From contig VWZP01002893.1 in assembly GCA_013396995.1 (NCBI GenBank), positions 62,001-126,000 on the forward strand: DNA of 64,000 bases. Reading direction: 5' to 3'. The notes beneath the pieces were generated by a model, which saw only the letters and a list, made by a program, of their open reading frames with translations, had not been told where the DNA came from and did not search any database. This document shows, piece by piece, positions 28,401-43,400 of the stretch. The DNA is from Dicaeum eximium. Taxonomy: Eukaryota > Chordata > Aves > Passeriformes > Dicaeidae. A program made the position numbers and the translations under genes. Position 1 is the stretch's first letter; each line of letters opens with the position of its first letter.

Positions 28401-31400
28401 AAAAAAAAAAACCCTCTTCATACAAATAGATTGGAATTCAGGATATGCAGAATCATTCCACTTGTGATACATATTTACTGGCCCAACTACTCAGTCCCTC
28501 AATAACAGCTCATCCTTTAATACAGTCAAACACCTTCCGGTTCAGTTTTCATTATGTGAAGTGATCAAGGAAATTAAAACATTTATTAGCAGAGATTTGT
28601 AAGAATTCTGTAAGAACTTGTGAAGATGTAGTCTGACAGGGCCTCTGGTAGGCCTCAGTATGTGTCTAACAAGAAATAGGTTTTGTTAACAAGATTGTGA
28701 GGAGCATATTAAAGATGTTTTAGCATCACTGTAAGAAGATGATAACAAGTTAATATCAGATCCGTAAGGAACCTTTAAGATGAAAATACTCTATTAATTC
28801 TTTGTGGAAAAGTTGCTTTCAGTCTCTAATGTAATTCACTTCACACTGTTTTTCAAGCTGGTCAAGCTTGCCAGGTGTTGGAGGTGAGAAGGATTATATT
28901 ATCTACAGATATATGTGCCATCCTTAATTTGTGGCAGAATAGTTTATCTTAGTAGAGCTTATTTAAGTCAAGGAAGGGATTTATCCAGCAGTCAGCTTAC
29001 CCTGCCAAATACCACAACTTTACTGCTTTACTTAGCATGACCTCTGCAGATTACACTTTGCTAGGAGGGCTATGAATTTTATAGGACTCCTTACCTTGGC
29101 AGGTTTCTTGTCTTCTCTTTTCCTGACAGCCACAAACCAAGAAATATAATAAAACTTTTCCTTGCCTTGTACAATGCTTTCCCAGAACTAAACAGGTTTT
29201 GGTCTTTCTTAGAACTAAAAACAAAAATCCAGCTAACTAAAAGAAGGTACCTGGCTGATAAAATGCTTATGAGGATTATGGCAACTCTGAGTGCATGTAT
29301 ACAGACTGGGTAAGGAAGAGATCAAGGTGGGTCATTTTGTCAAACCTCCCTGCTCAAGCAGGGTCAGCCTAGAGCACTTTGCACAGGATTGTATTCAGAC
29401 ATTTCTGTAGTATCTCCACTGAGGGAGACTCCACACCCTCTCTGGGCGATCGGTTACAGTGCTCAGTCATCTGCACAATAAAGAATTTCTTCCTCATGTT
29501 CAGGTGGAATTTCCTGTGCATCAGTTTCTGCCCATTGCCCCATGTCCTATTCCTTGGCAGCACCAAGAAAAGCCTGGATCCTTCCTCTTGGCACCCTCCC
29601 TTCAGATACTTGTGTACATTGACAAGGGTCCCTCCCAGCTGTCTCTTCTCAAGGCTGAACAGGCCCAGCTCCCTCAGCCTTTCCTCATGAGAGTTTTTTT
29701 GCCCTCCACTGGACCCACTTTAGGAGCTCCAAGTCTCTCTTGGGACTGAGGAGCCCAGAACTGCACACAGCACTCCAGCTGTGGCCTCACCAGGGCTGAG
29801 TAGAGATGAAGGATCACCTCCCTCGACCTGCTGGCAGTGCTCTTCCTAGTGCACCTCAGGATAACATCGGCCTTCTTGGCCACGAGGAAGGGCACACTGC
29901 TGGCCCACAGACAGCCTGTTGTCCACCAGCACCCCCAGGCCCCTCTCCACAGAGCTGCTTCCCAACAAGGCAACCCTGATGGAAAGCAGCATACATAGGG
30001 TGTGAAAGGAGATCAAAGCAGCAGATCTCAACCTACTTTTTCAGGAAATAATGCTGAAAGGCATTTTATAACCTAAGCATTAATGTTTACTGACTACTGG
30101 GTGGAATAAAAAGAGCTTGTATAAAGGATAGGTTCTGTAGCATCCACCATTATTCCCCAACTACATGACCAACCTATAACCCAATTTTACAGAAATCCTG
30201 GATGTGTAAGCTTACTACAACTTTTAGCAGACATGTATAAAATTAAAAGTCCTCCATCACAGAAAACAAAACAAAGAGAAGGAAATCACAATTCACTTCA
30301 GTGGCACAGAGAATAATGATGCCATTGTGTCCTGTTTCCCCAAACAGATGATGGCTACACACAACCTACACAGCAAGGATATGGACCAGGCTGCAATGCT
30401 CTGTGGTTGCTTTCCTGACAGCACCAGCATCAGTGACAGAGAAGATAATGCACTATTTCATTAACATGCATAGTGCTTTTTCTCCATATACCTTGCTATC
30501 AATGGGCCAAACAAAAGAAAATAAGATAAAATTTCTGCTTCAGAAAGCCTGTATTTTTAGACGTTGGGAAGTGCTTAAATCAAAGTAAACTGGCAAGGAA
30601 AACTCAGTTACATATATCATTCTCTAAAAGTTTGTTTCTTCAAGTCAGAGTGATGCTATTATACAATCAAGCTTGTAAATTTTTCCACATTAAAATCCCC
30701 TTGTTTTTGCAAAGGCTTATACTTTCATTCTGTTTATTATTCCTACATTTCCATCTTTTGGTTGGCTGTTTCAGTGAAAGACATAATTCAGCATATTCTG
30801 TTTTGGAAACAAGCATTTTTCAAATCTCAACCAGGAATTCAATATTCTTCTGCTGATTTAACAGATTCTCCACTAAGCTTTCAGAAGCTAAGTTGCCTCC
30901 CAAGGGCTTATGAAGATCTTTTGCAATGTTAACATAATAAGACAAGTTATCTTCTGGACATTATACTTGTAAATACCTCAACATTAAAAAAACCAACACA
31001 ACAGCCAATGCCTTTTTTTTTTTTTGAGAAGACAAAAGCACTACTACCCTTTTATTGCCATGAACATGTTTTTCTAGAAGATATAGAAAACTCTCATCTC
31101 GAAGACTTCTCCTGAAAAGCACAAGTCAAGCATGACTTCTAATAGTATTTGCATGATGAAAAAAACAGCAAAGTGTTTTTGGATTTGCCAACTAGCAGAA
31201 AGGACAAGCACAGCTTATGAATATCTGACTGGAAGCAATGGCCATATTAGAAACAAAGTTGTAGCTATAAGGGGCTACAGTGAGTAACTTAAAAGCAGAG
31301 AAAGTAGAGTGAAATTTTAAACCAAAAAAGAACGCTAAACAAAATTCCACTTCAACAGTGATTCAATGACAATACTTTTACCTTTTAAGGAAAAGTTGCA

Positions 31401-34400
31401 CTAAGAGACAGGGAGAGCACAATGTTGTTAAAAATGCTGAAATGGATGTTTAAGGACCAAGCATGTGCTGATTTCGAGACGCTTGTATCATCATCTGTCA
31501 GAAAGCAGACTCATGACACGAGCTCACACCCCAAGGCAGAAAAAGCCATCAGGTGTGATTCACCTGCACAACCCACCCAAAGGCATCACTCACCCACACA
31601 GTAAGGGAGAGCTGCCATCCTACAGCAGCCTATTCTGTCAGCCTAGAAAAAGTGATTTACAACAGCTCATAAACAAGATGGAGGTATAAAGCAAAGTTTT
31701 GCTGGTTTCTTCTGAGAAATCACTCTGTAAAAGATAATAAATAAAATTTTATTATATATTACCCACTCTGATTTCTTATCATTCAGAATACTTTTCCTAT
31801 CTCATTGTTTAAGTTCCAGCGACAAGGTGACTCCACATGTTTCAGTCTGCTTCCTCCAAGTTGGCTTATGTGAATACTGCATCACTGCCAATATTTGCAG
31901 CAACAATTTTACATCCTCCCCTTCAGATGCTGTCTGCAGATTTTCATTACAGATCTTCAGAAAAGTATTATATACAATTATACAATGTAACCTGAGATTG
32001 CACAGAGATATATTAAAATGTATGGGCCAGAATACTGTATTTCCCCCAGTTTTACATTAGAAAGAACCAGTTGCTATCAGCAAATGCCAAGAGAACCTCC
32101 AAGCACAATGAGAAACCTAAAGAAAGTAATTAGAATAATTCCTTAACTCAGTACTGTCATATTACTGTTTAATATCTCAAACTGTAGTATTCAGCAAACC
32201 AGCCCAAAGACAGAATCACCTCATGGGGTTTTTTCGCAGGGCTGATGGGGAATCCGGGTTTAAAGCAAATTTGGGAATGGGAAGCGTGTTTGTGTTTGGG
32301 TTGTACATCTCAAGCCTGAAGTCACCAGAAGGACCGGGCATCTTCCACTGGAGGCCAGCGCTGCAGCCCAGGAGTCCCCAGGCGCGGTCCCTGCTCCCAG
32401 CCTGTGCTCCCCACAGAAGGGCTGCGCTGCAGCACAGGAAGGCCCTGCTTCATTCACCCAGGAGACGTAACGGGACAACTGAGTCCAGTTGTTTCTCCTT
32501 CTGACATACTTGTGAGCTTCCCAAGTTCACCCCTCAGGAGAGAAATACAAAGAACATGGGGGGGAGAAGTCTGGTTTAAGAGTCAGCGCACTTGAAAGCG
32601 TGGACGAGGAAATCGAAAGATGGCTGCGAGCTCATGTTCGTTGGCCATATGGCAGCAGCACAAGCAACGATTTATTTTAGGAGAAGCAGTGAAGGGCTTG
32701 GCTCGTGACCATTCTGAGTTAACCCCATAACTGGCTTTTAACAACACTCTATGCAGGGGATTTGCCTGGATTATGTAGGTTCTCAGTATGGAGCCACTGT
32801 AGAGGTGATGGTAAAAATGCTCAGTGCTTTAAAGGAGAGAGGAAAACAGCTAAATCTGATTTTAAAAATTGGCAATGGTAAAGCCAAAGAGAATCAGAAA
32901 CGGAAAAAGGAGAAAAGAAAAATTATGGCTGATATTCTTGGCATTAAAATGTCTCAGAGAAACAAAATTTATGCTAATATTAAGCATCCGTCATTGCATT
33001 TGCTATCAAACTAAATAGTTCCAGTGGAGTCTAAAGGCATGCCAAAAAACAGCTGGGTGCATGTAACTGTGTATTCGCTGAGTTTATATACACTGGTGAG
33101 ACTGAAGCCTTTGGCATATTCCAGAGCCCAGAGGAATATTTTTAAATTTGCACTTTCTGATTTTATTTGCCACTACCAGCTGCTTTTAGAGAACTCCAAG
33201 GCAGCTTGCTCTCCCCATGAACTTCATCATAAAAAGATGTAGCTCTCATCAAGAAGAGATCATGTTGCTTGATATGACTGCAAAGATGCAATCTGTTAGA
33301 ATCACAGAACAGTTTGGGTTGGAAGTGACCCTAAAGATCATGTAGTTCCAACACCACTGCCATAAGCAGGGACACACCTAACACTAGACCAGGTTGCTCA
33401 GAGCCCCATCCAGCCTGGCCTGGAATGATTCCAGGGATGGGGCATCCACCACTTCTCTGGGGAACCCGAGCCTGTGTTCCACCACCCTTGCAAAAAAAAA
33501 AAAAAAATCTTCCTTATATCTAGTCTGAATTTACCTTCTCTTGGTTTAAAAGCGTTGCCTCTTGTCCTACTGCAACAGGTCCACCAAAACGTTTGTCCCC
33601 ATCTTTCACATAAGGTCCCTTTAACTACAGAAAGACCACAATAGAGGCACTTTGCCAGAGGGTCCTACTAATTGTTCAAAATAGCACATTTCATTTTATT
33701 CTATTAATAGAATATCTCTGTTGGTGACCATGAAAGAACTTGAAGGATCTGGCTGCATCTGCACTTCAAATATCACAGTAGTAACATTGCCCAACCTTGC
33801 TGTAGCCAATAAAGTAGTATCTGCAAGCCTGATTTCTTCATACTGCCTTGCTCTCTGTATAATTTAAACCTCTCTAGAGCAGTGCCAATATGTGTACAGT
33901 AGTGAGCACAACAGTCTTAGCCCATGTCAAAGGGTTTCTGCAGTATGGGGACATAGAGATGTTACAAAATGACACTGTAATAAAATCAGCTAAAATGGCC
34001 GATCCTCTGTGCACAGCCATGACAGTATTACAATTATTTGATTAGCCATAATTTGCCTCAAACAGCAGGCTTCATCAAGTGAACAAAAAGACTTTGAAAT
34101 AAGATACATGTGCTAAGGAGACCAGCATGAAAAAACATTAAGGAGTTAGTAAAGGCAGTATTAAAACCAATTGATTTAAACTGAGCCAATGTTTATCAAA
34201 CTACAGGAGTCAGTTTTCTACAGCAAAAATACTTTTTATAAAATCCTGAAAATTCAAGCTTTAAAGAGAAAGAGATTAAACCAGTAGAATCCTACTGATC
34301 CTACAAGGGTTTGGACCATCTTCACAGATGGAGACTCTACAACCTCCACAAGCACTGTTTTCCAATGCTTGAGCACCCTAATAGTTTGTGTTTTCAGAAA

Positions 34401-37400
34401 CTCTTTCCCTATTTGGCAAATCCTAAAATTATCAAAGACTCACAATTTACTAGGTGCAGAAAACATTACACACATTAATTAATACACACTACAATTACAT
34501 ACATTTAGTTCTACCTTGTACTTTAAGCTGTCTTCCACAACAGAGGATAAAATTTCAAGTCTATTTGTTTGAGAGACTAATAATAATGAGCACTTTGTAA
34601 CTTCTGCTCATCTGCAAACTGTGCATTAGATAGAAGGCATTAGCCTAAATAGCTTGAAGCTACTGAGGCATTTTGCCCACAAAAGGTGAAGGTCTAAGCT
34701 GCCAAACCCCAGAATAATACACATCCGCTTCTTATGTACCCTGGCAGCCAAACAGTGAGTCAAACTTGCCAGGGCACTTCGCTCATTATATGTAGAATTC
34801 TTGACTGAATTTTAGTAACAACTCAACGTGGCTTCAGAGTTATTTTAACCTGTGGCCAATCCCCACATGCATGTCCAAACTGCCTAGCCACAGAAATAAC
34901 AAGCATAGCAATGCCAGGTTCAAAGTGTTTCCTCTTTACATCTAAATCTAAGATAAATGTTATTCATGCCACATTGTGCAAATATAACTGCAAGGATCCA
35001 ACTCCAAACACAGCACTAGTACGAAAGCGAGAACTAGCAATGAGTGGTGTTATCGCTACCTCAGCCCAAATAAAAGAGATTGAAATGTCTTCCAGAGTTA
35101 GTTGATGACACTTTCCTCTGCAGCAACTAGCCTCACAAAAGACACCAGAAGAATTTGTCAAGAATAAGCTTCATCATAGTGTGCTGTGATTATGTTTTTA
35201 AAACAAATAAAAACATCAAATGGAAGAAATTTCTGAACGCTAAACAATGTGTGGCAAGAGAATTTAAAACTGCATAATGAAATAAAGTCTGGAAGGAGGT
35301 ACCAGCCAACATCCTCAACAAACCAGACATTATAGGAAGTCACACGCAGTATATTTTATTCACAAACATTTAAACCTGTCTTACAGTTCTAATTCAGGCA
35401 TTATGAGAACCAAAACTGCCTCTATCCTCCAAGATTCTTGCAGACATTTCTGTTTAATAATCACCATTGGCTCAGATGTTTATTTCTGACAGGGCACAAG
35501 AACTGAGCCTGAATGTATCATATCATTAAATGGCATAAAATTGAACAGGTTAGAAGAAGAAATAATACTTAGGCTAGGACAGAAAGTAAAAGAAGTAGCT
35601 GCCTAAGGAACAAACTCTCTAGCAAACTACCTAACAGCACTCTGAACTTTTACTTATAGATGTGAACTGATTACTTGGTAAGCTTTCAGAAGAAGAACCT
35701 ACCTCCCTGGAGCTACAGTAACAAACAAATTTAAGTACAACCAGTTCTTGAGAAAAACCCTTTAATAATCTGCACTGTTCTTACTGCTAGGCGAGAACTA
35801 CACACAGTCCTTGGGTGGTAAAGTTACATAAATAGTGCCAATTGCACCTGAAATACTTAAGAGTTCCATCATCAGTTTTTCAAGCTCTCCCTCAAGAGAT
35901 TAGTGGAATTTACCTTGCAGCAAGAATTAGTTCCTAATAAATCCTATACACCACCTTGCTTTCTGAAATCTTCCTTCAGAGATACATCTAAAAGACATTA
36001 AAAGAACCCAAAAACTTGATGACTCATTGTGGGTTAAACCATGACACCAACACAGGGAAGTGTGTCATTTATATAAACAATTTTTATTTCTTATTTTCTA
36101 CCATCTGGACATAAAGCTTTTATGTCACCCATTGCTACCAAAAAGCTGAAGCCTTGCCAGGGCCATGTAATTTATCACAACCAGATGGTGTGCTGTCAAT
36201 AAAGGAGGGGCTGCTATCATTCCAGGGCAGAATAATTACCTTTCCTTTGAACCAAGGACAATGTTTTCAATAAAAACCCAAAGCTGTTTAATTCAACTTC
36301 CAGTCTGTCAAGACTCCCACTGTGCAGCTCCAGGATTCATTAGACTCACAGAAGTGAACGAGACCATTTGTCAAAAACATAGCCCAAGTGTCTCAGAGGA
36401 CACTGATGACACACAATTTAAAAATCTCCCAAACAGTAAAGACATTTTGAATCTTCTTTAAAAGCTTTTTGCATAGACTTTTTAAATCACAAATTTACAG
36501 CAAAAGTAGCTGTATTGCATTAAAATGCCACCTCTGTCCCAGGCCTTTTAGGTAAACTATGGAAGATACTCATTGCTCTACCATGCACCTCTTCTGCTTT
36601 GCATTTCTGCATGTCAGAAGCTGGAGTAGCAACATTTACTCTGGGAGGAAAGGTTGTAAAGCACAGAGAATTAAAATTAACTAGCAAGCAATGCTAAAGA
36701 ACAGCTGTGTCTCACACACCAAAACACTACTAGGTTGATATTCCTCTGACATCTGGAAACACATGGCAATCATACTGGAGTAATTCAGAGGACTGGACAT
36801 TGCAGGATAATTAAACAAGTTACAACACAACCAAACGGTACCTTCACGTGGAGCAAGGCAGGAAACTGGATGAATTTCACTGCAGACTAAATCTCCCCTT
36901 GAGTTTCAATCCCCGCCAAATAAAAAGGAGTAATTATTTGAACACTCAAAGCATTCTCTGAGCCTACTTCCACGCCAAAAACTGACTTTGAACTTGTCCT
37001 TCTTTCAACAGTACATATTTAATGAAGTGGTTAAGAAACACATCCTTTTTTCATAACACCAGAACATTTTGTTCACCTTGAAAAAGTAGAATAACTGTCT
37101 AGCTTGGGAAATTAAACATGAGCTGGAAGCTCAAGTGTGAGCTCCATTTCCAGGAATTACATCTAACAGAATAGAACAGAAATATTCCTGCAGTTTCAGT
37201 TCCACAGTGGTAACAAATGCATTAAAAGACGTCTTAGGTCAGTTTACTTTTGATTGGCCCTCTCTCCAGCTAAGATCAAATCATATATTCTCCTCTTCCT
37301 GTAGCAGTTGCCTAAAGGATGCTATTATAGATTCTATTATATTTTACATGTGATTTACAGCCTTAGAAGCAAAATACACTGAAGCAAAACATGATAGGAA

Positions 37401-40400
37401 ACAAAAAAAAAACCCAACAAACCACCACAACAATTGAACAGCATTTAAGACTTTGCAAACATTACAACTGAAATTTCTGCTCATCACCTCCAGAAGCTGC
37501 AGTAAATAACTGATGACTTACCATCCAGAAGACCACAACTCACTAAAAAAGGGTAGAAGATAAAGCATGATTATTTGGTTGTCCCAAGCACAGTTATGTG
37601 CATTAACAAAAAGCTTCACGGAGAAAGAATAATTTGTCTTCTCTGTCTGAATGAGCAAGGGTGGCTCTTACCTTAGGATACCAGGGTCCAGTCCCACCAG
37701 AACTTAAAGTATCACTGGAAAATCTCTTTGTTATTCACTCTTAATAAGCACATGGGGGGGGGCATAACACAGTGGAGACAGTGACTGATAAACTTCCACA
37801 GACACAGATCTATTTTCACTAAGCATTTCTTGCATCCATGCAGTAGCCTTAAAGGAGATTTTGCAGGCTTTTCCAAAGCCCAGACACAGGTTCGCAGCAA
37901 CTCATACTCAGTGTGCAAATATGCACAGAAGAAAAAGCTCAATGCTCTTTCCAAGTTGGAGGCTTTTGTTTTCCAACACACAACAATTAGTCTCACCTTG
38001 ATAACAAAATATTTGTACAAAACTATTGTTTTGTACAATGCTGTTATCTCCAACTCTGCCATATTACACAGAGAGTATACTACAAAAATCATCATTTTTG
38101 AGATTCCCCAACAGCTATAAAGCATTAAAGTTGCCACTACTATTAAAACAATGTTAATGAAAAAGTAGAGCAAACAGAAACCAGTCAATCTCCAATCAAG
38201 CTAAAGGCAACTGAAAGCATTCATCTTTACATGAAGAAAATACATTCAGAACTACCAATATCAACTGATGCACAGTACTTGGAAAAATAAAGCCAGAGAA
38301 CAATGGCTACACCACAGCACAGATGATCAGCTGCTAACTATGTCAGCACTTAGACCAAGGCAGAACCAGACTCCAGCATGTTCAGAATCTTCCTTTTGAT
38401 CAATCTCCTGCTCCAGTAAGTGACTGAAGAAATGGTATCACTTTCTAATTAACACCGTATTAAAATAACGTAATAAAGCTCTAAGGACAAATATGTCTGA
38501 ACTGAACAGTTTTCATGTAGGTTTTACTATGACCCTTCTAGTTTGCAATTTAGATTTCCTAATTAATCTGAATTTTCTAGAGCCAGGAACTGAATTAACC
38601 TATTTTATTAACTGAAACAACTTAGTCTCTCTTGATACTCAGAATGAACTGGCATCTGCACTGAGATGTAATTAAATGAAACAAGGGGACACCCTCCAGA
38701 AAAGCCCACAACTAACAAATAACACAATGATAAATTTTGCTGAACTTTGAGTGAGCTGTAATGAAGTTAATTTCAGTACAGTTCTGGGGAATACGGATTT
38801 TTAAAGGCTCCACTGGTATGCAATATCATGGCTTGCATACTGACTAGAATTTTTTAAAATACCAGATATTTTCAGTATTCTGATAAAAATACAGCCAATA
38901 GAATACACCAACTATTTCAATGGATGAACTTTCAAATCTCTGTTTAAAATACTGCTCCACAACAGGAACAAAACGCAACTCTTTGATACATCCAAAAGAC
39001 GGGATTATTTGTAATTTAATACGGAAACATTTCAGCTGTCTTAATACCAGGATAATTCCTACACAAGTCTGGCATTTGAGACATGCTACATATTTGTCAG
39101 TGAAGTGTGTGAAGTTTTGAGCTGTTATGTGAGGTTCATGAGTTGATGCCTTGGCCATAACAGAACCTCCTCCCACACATTCAGGTTGCTGAAGAGATCA
39201 GCTCTCTGAACCTGGAGCTTTTTAATCAGACCATTTATTTGTTCAGTAAGGTACATCCAGCCCTCAGGAATTCACAGCTAAATGGATACCAACAGCCTAG
39301 TCTGGCTGTAATTCAACAAAATGCATGTGTTTACATTTGTCAACCTTTAAAAGCGATCTTAAGAACCACTGAGCTTGTAGCAACAACCTTCACAAAGTTT
39401 AACACTCGAGCTGCAGTGCTTTTTACCCTAATTTTAAAAACTGCCCTTTCCCTCTGTATAGATAAGAAAATGATGCACAACAGGGATACAGAGTCATTAC
39501 CATCTCAGACTCCCTATGTGATAATCAGAGGAAATGATCTGCTGACCTCAAGCAGTCTTTGAAGTCTGCACAAACATTACCTAAAGAAGAGGGAAGGACT
39601 ATTTAGCAGGACATACACCCCCCTAGGCCTGCCTCTCCAAAGGCTCTACTGGACTAGTGGTTCTCTCTAAACTTAAAAAAAAAACCTGGGCTGCCAGAAA
39701 ACTCGTGGTTACAGAAAATATTCAAAGACTGTTGTAAAACAGACTTTGTATATCAGTGTTTAATTTAAGCCTAACATGCAAAAACTTTCATGCAACAAGC
39801 ACTGATTTCTTTTCTTTAGGTCTGAATTACTAATAAGTTAGCATCAGGGAGAAACAAAACAAACCAACCACAAAAAATCCAATCCCCTCCAAAACCAGGC
39901 CCCAAATACAACCACAATTCCAATTTACATTTATGCAGCCTTTATATCTTATGCAAGATAGCATGCAAAGCAAAATGAAATTGCTCTTATTGTTTAGCTT
40001 CAGCAGTCCCTTGATTTTAAAGATACAGAAATTATAAAATAGTAGATCCACATCGTATAAATTATCTACTGGAGTTACCCATGTAAAAGACAATCACATC
40101 CTTAAACATAATGCCAACTTGCAGTTAATTACAATAACTCAGTTTTGCCATCAAGAGATGGCAAGTCATAATACTATCTCTTACCACTTCTCTTCAGTCA
40201 AAATGCACTTTGAATTACAGAAACCTGCTTTTTTTAACACTTAAAAAAGTCTAAAAAGACTGCTGGTTGCTTGTACCGTTGGATTCCTTCCTGACTACTA
40301 GAATCATGTGTATCTGGTAGTTTGCTTTTAAATTTTTCCCTCAGTACTAACCCAATGGTATACCAGACACTGCAGAAACAGCAACTGTCTTTACTTTAAA

Positions 40401-43400
40401 GTTCACACAACACAGAACAAAAGATACCATGCTCTCCTTTTGTGTTTAGTGTGACTCTTTATAGGAAATCCACCTAGACAGAAGTAGGATTTGATGTCTT
40501 TGATGAAGAATGGATCTTGTCCAAGGCAACAACAACAAACAAACCCATACCAAAACACTGCCTCCTGTCAAAAGGCTGTCAGGAACACACAAGCCCTTTC
40601 CACTTAAAGGAGAATTCAAGATAATGCCTGGCTGACTAAGTTGATAAAATTATTCATGAACTCTATTTTACCATTAAAAAAAAAGAAAGCAATAGCCTGT
40701 GCCTGTGTATTTAAAAATTAGTAAGACTGAACACAAAATTATTTCATATGCAAAGAACTGCATAGGAACAACAGTTACATTTCATGGTCACATTGCACTC
40801 ATCTCCTCTGATATGTTTCAAGCCCTGCTGCGGTGAGAGACCAGGCTCATGAGACCCAGAAGGATTCCCTAACTCCAACTCTACATCTACCACTGTATTT
40901 TTTCACACAGAACTTTTCCAGAGGCTGAATTTCTGCTGAAAGCAGTTTAAGTTCTCTCTAGAGTTATCACAGCTGAACAGGTTAGCCATACAAAGAAAAT
41001 CTACTGTGATACAGAGTGAGAACAAAAGCACACTACCAGCCAACTTCACTCTGACACTAGCTGAAGGATCTGCTGAAGAATAGCAGTACTGCCTGCAAGA
41101 ATTCCCCCCCGGCTCCCCTGGGCAATCCAGAAAGCAGTTTCTGAAATGTGCCTCACAATAGCTGTTTCTGTTTGTTTGTACCTTGCTCACTGTACCTGGT
41201 TGTACTGTTGTCACATAACTAAAATGCCCTGCAGCCTAACAATTATGACTTCTAGTCACTGAACTTGTAAAGCATTAGCTCAGATCAACAGGTAATTTTA
41301 AAGAATGTGATTAGGGCTATCCCTCCAGAACAAAGAAATTAAGTTTGTGTTGCCTGGGTAAGTGTATTATCTAACTGTACATACTAATCACTGGGAGGAT
41401 TTGTGGGATTGTATTAACACTACTTACACATTAGCTCATACAGATTTTGTAATAACACAACTGCAGTCATCATAATAGCATTTGTAATCATTAAAAAGAC
41501 AGCTGTACCTATCCTGTTTGACAGCTATTCTTGTGTCTTGCTGAGAAGAAAGAAAAGAAAAGTGTGCTTGTCAGGCCATTCTTCTGAAGTAGTTATGGCA
41601 CCTTCAGTATAAAGTCAGAACCATGAAAAAAATTATATAGTTTCAATGAAACTTACCTTGCCAAGCTAATTGAATTGTTGAAAAAAATGAAGCATTTAAA
41701 ACCTTCTGTTTTCTTTTTATTATGATACCATGGGCACTGAAATGTAAAAATCACATCTTTGCTCTTAAAAATCTCAAGAGAAAGCATCAGTGAAGAAGAG
41801 ACAGAACAAAAAAAAAAAAAAAAAGACTCAAACCTTTGTACAGTACAAATAGGTTGGCAGGCCTTTATGGCAGATTGAAGCCACAGAGAGCAAAAACATC
41901 AGGAACACATACAAACACCACATTTCTTTAGAAGCTAAGGAATGTGCAAGCTTTGACAAAGCATATTATATTAAGGATGTTTATAATCTACTTCCATGGA
42001 GACAGTTCAGTAGCTTTACAACATAGCAACAAAGAGTGTGAACTGTATTTTCCATCTGTTTTGTGCAGACTGGTTTTTTACAATGGAAGTCAGTATCAAA
42101 GCTAACTGCTCCTTGGGATTTTAAACAGCAACACAAAGGGGTAGAGAAATCTTTCCCTACGCGGTACAAGAGAAGATGGAGGATATTAATGGCTATTAAA
42201 TATATATACAAAAATATGTGATGAAGACCTCTTGTTTCAAGCAGTAAGTGTTACACATGATGTAGCAGTCACCTAGTTTCAGCTAATATTACTGTGTTTA
42301 TTAATTGTAAAATATCATGCAGATATAAATAAACCTTACAGAACCAGACAGATTATCCAACTGAACATGTGCAATAAGAACAGCAAAGCAGCCCCTTTCC
42401 ACATTTTAAGAGAGCTATAATCAAAAATGGAAAGATAAGGTCAGTATAAAACATTAAATCAGCTTTAGGTCAAGCATGAGGAGAACAAAAAGGACAGCAC
42501 TGTTAAGTACTTCTTCCAGAGGAAAACAAAAATACCAGCACTGGAAGTACTCCTTCCATCTCCAAAGTTCATTTACAATGGCAGCAGAAAATTTCTTCCG
42601 AATCTATCCACATTAAAACAGATAAAACAAATAACAAAAAGCACCTATTGTACTCATATATTAATAGCACAAGTTCTGCCATTCTGTGGCTGTCAGGCTG
42701 TATGGCATATCTGTTCTCTCCATGCACAGACCACAGGAAATAGTGCAGAAAACCCTATTTCTTCTTCCAGAACACAAAAAAGCTGCAGTGCACACCAGCT
42801 TTTCCAAGAAAAAGCACAATGCTTAAGTTAATAAGGTGTGATCTATACAGACAACACTAGAACAGAAAAGGAACTTGTAACACTCCACAGTACATTACTC
42901 CTATAGAAAAACAAATGTGTATGGAATATACAGCCCCTGTGGCCACATGTTGGACTACCCTCAAATCCAAAGGGAAGTCATTGAACATTTATACCCCACG
43001 TTAGAAAAAATCTGCTATGAAAAATATTCCCAAAGTCCCTCATATGAGCCTTCAATCCCACTGAACACATCAAAGCCAAAACTTAAGGTATTTTATGAAG
43101 ACCACCACATGGATCCAAGCCCATGCTTGAGCAGCAGCAGTGTCTCCCACCATTCCAATAAATGCCATTACAACAGAACTATCAAAACCCCCTACACATC
43201 TACTTCCCAGAACACAGAGTAGTTCCCCTTGTTTACCAGGTATCTACAGAGCTCCCATGAAGACACTGTTAAGCAAATCCTTCACTTCATGATGAATTGT
43301 CTAAAGAACTAATCCCTACACAAGACAAACATCTGTAGTGGATTTTTTTCATCTACATAACACTTTCCAAAGGTTTCCCTTGGTACTAAAATTTCCATGT

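Noticed and set aside
29093..29125. 28-nt splice-bordered segment (CTGTCAG to AAG/GTAAGG), minus strand
   Set aside because: It is too short and its peptide too simple to separate from chance splice-like motifs.
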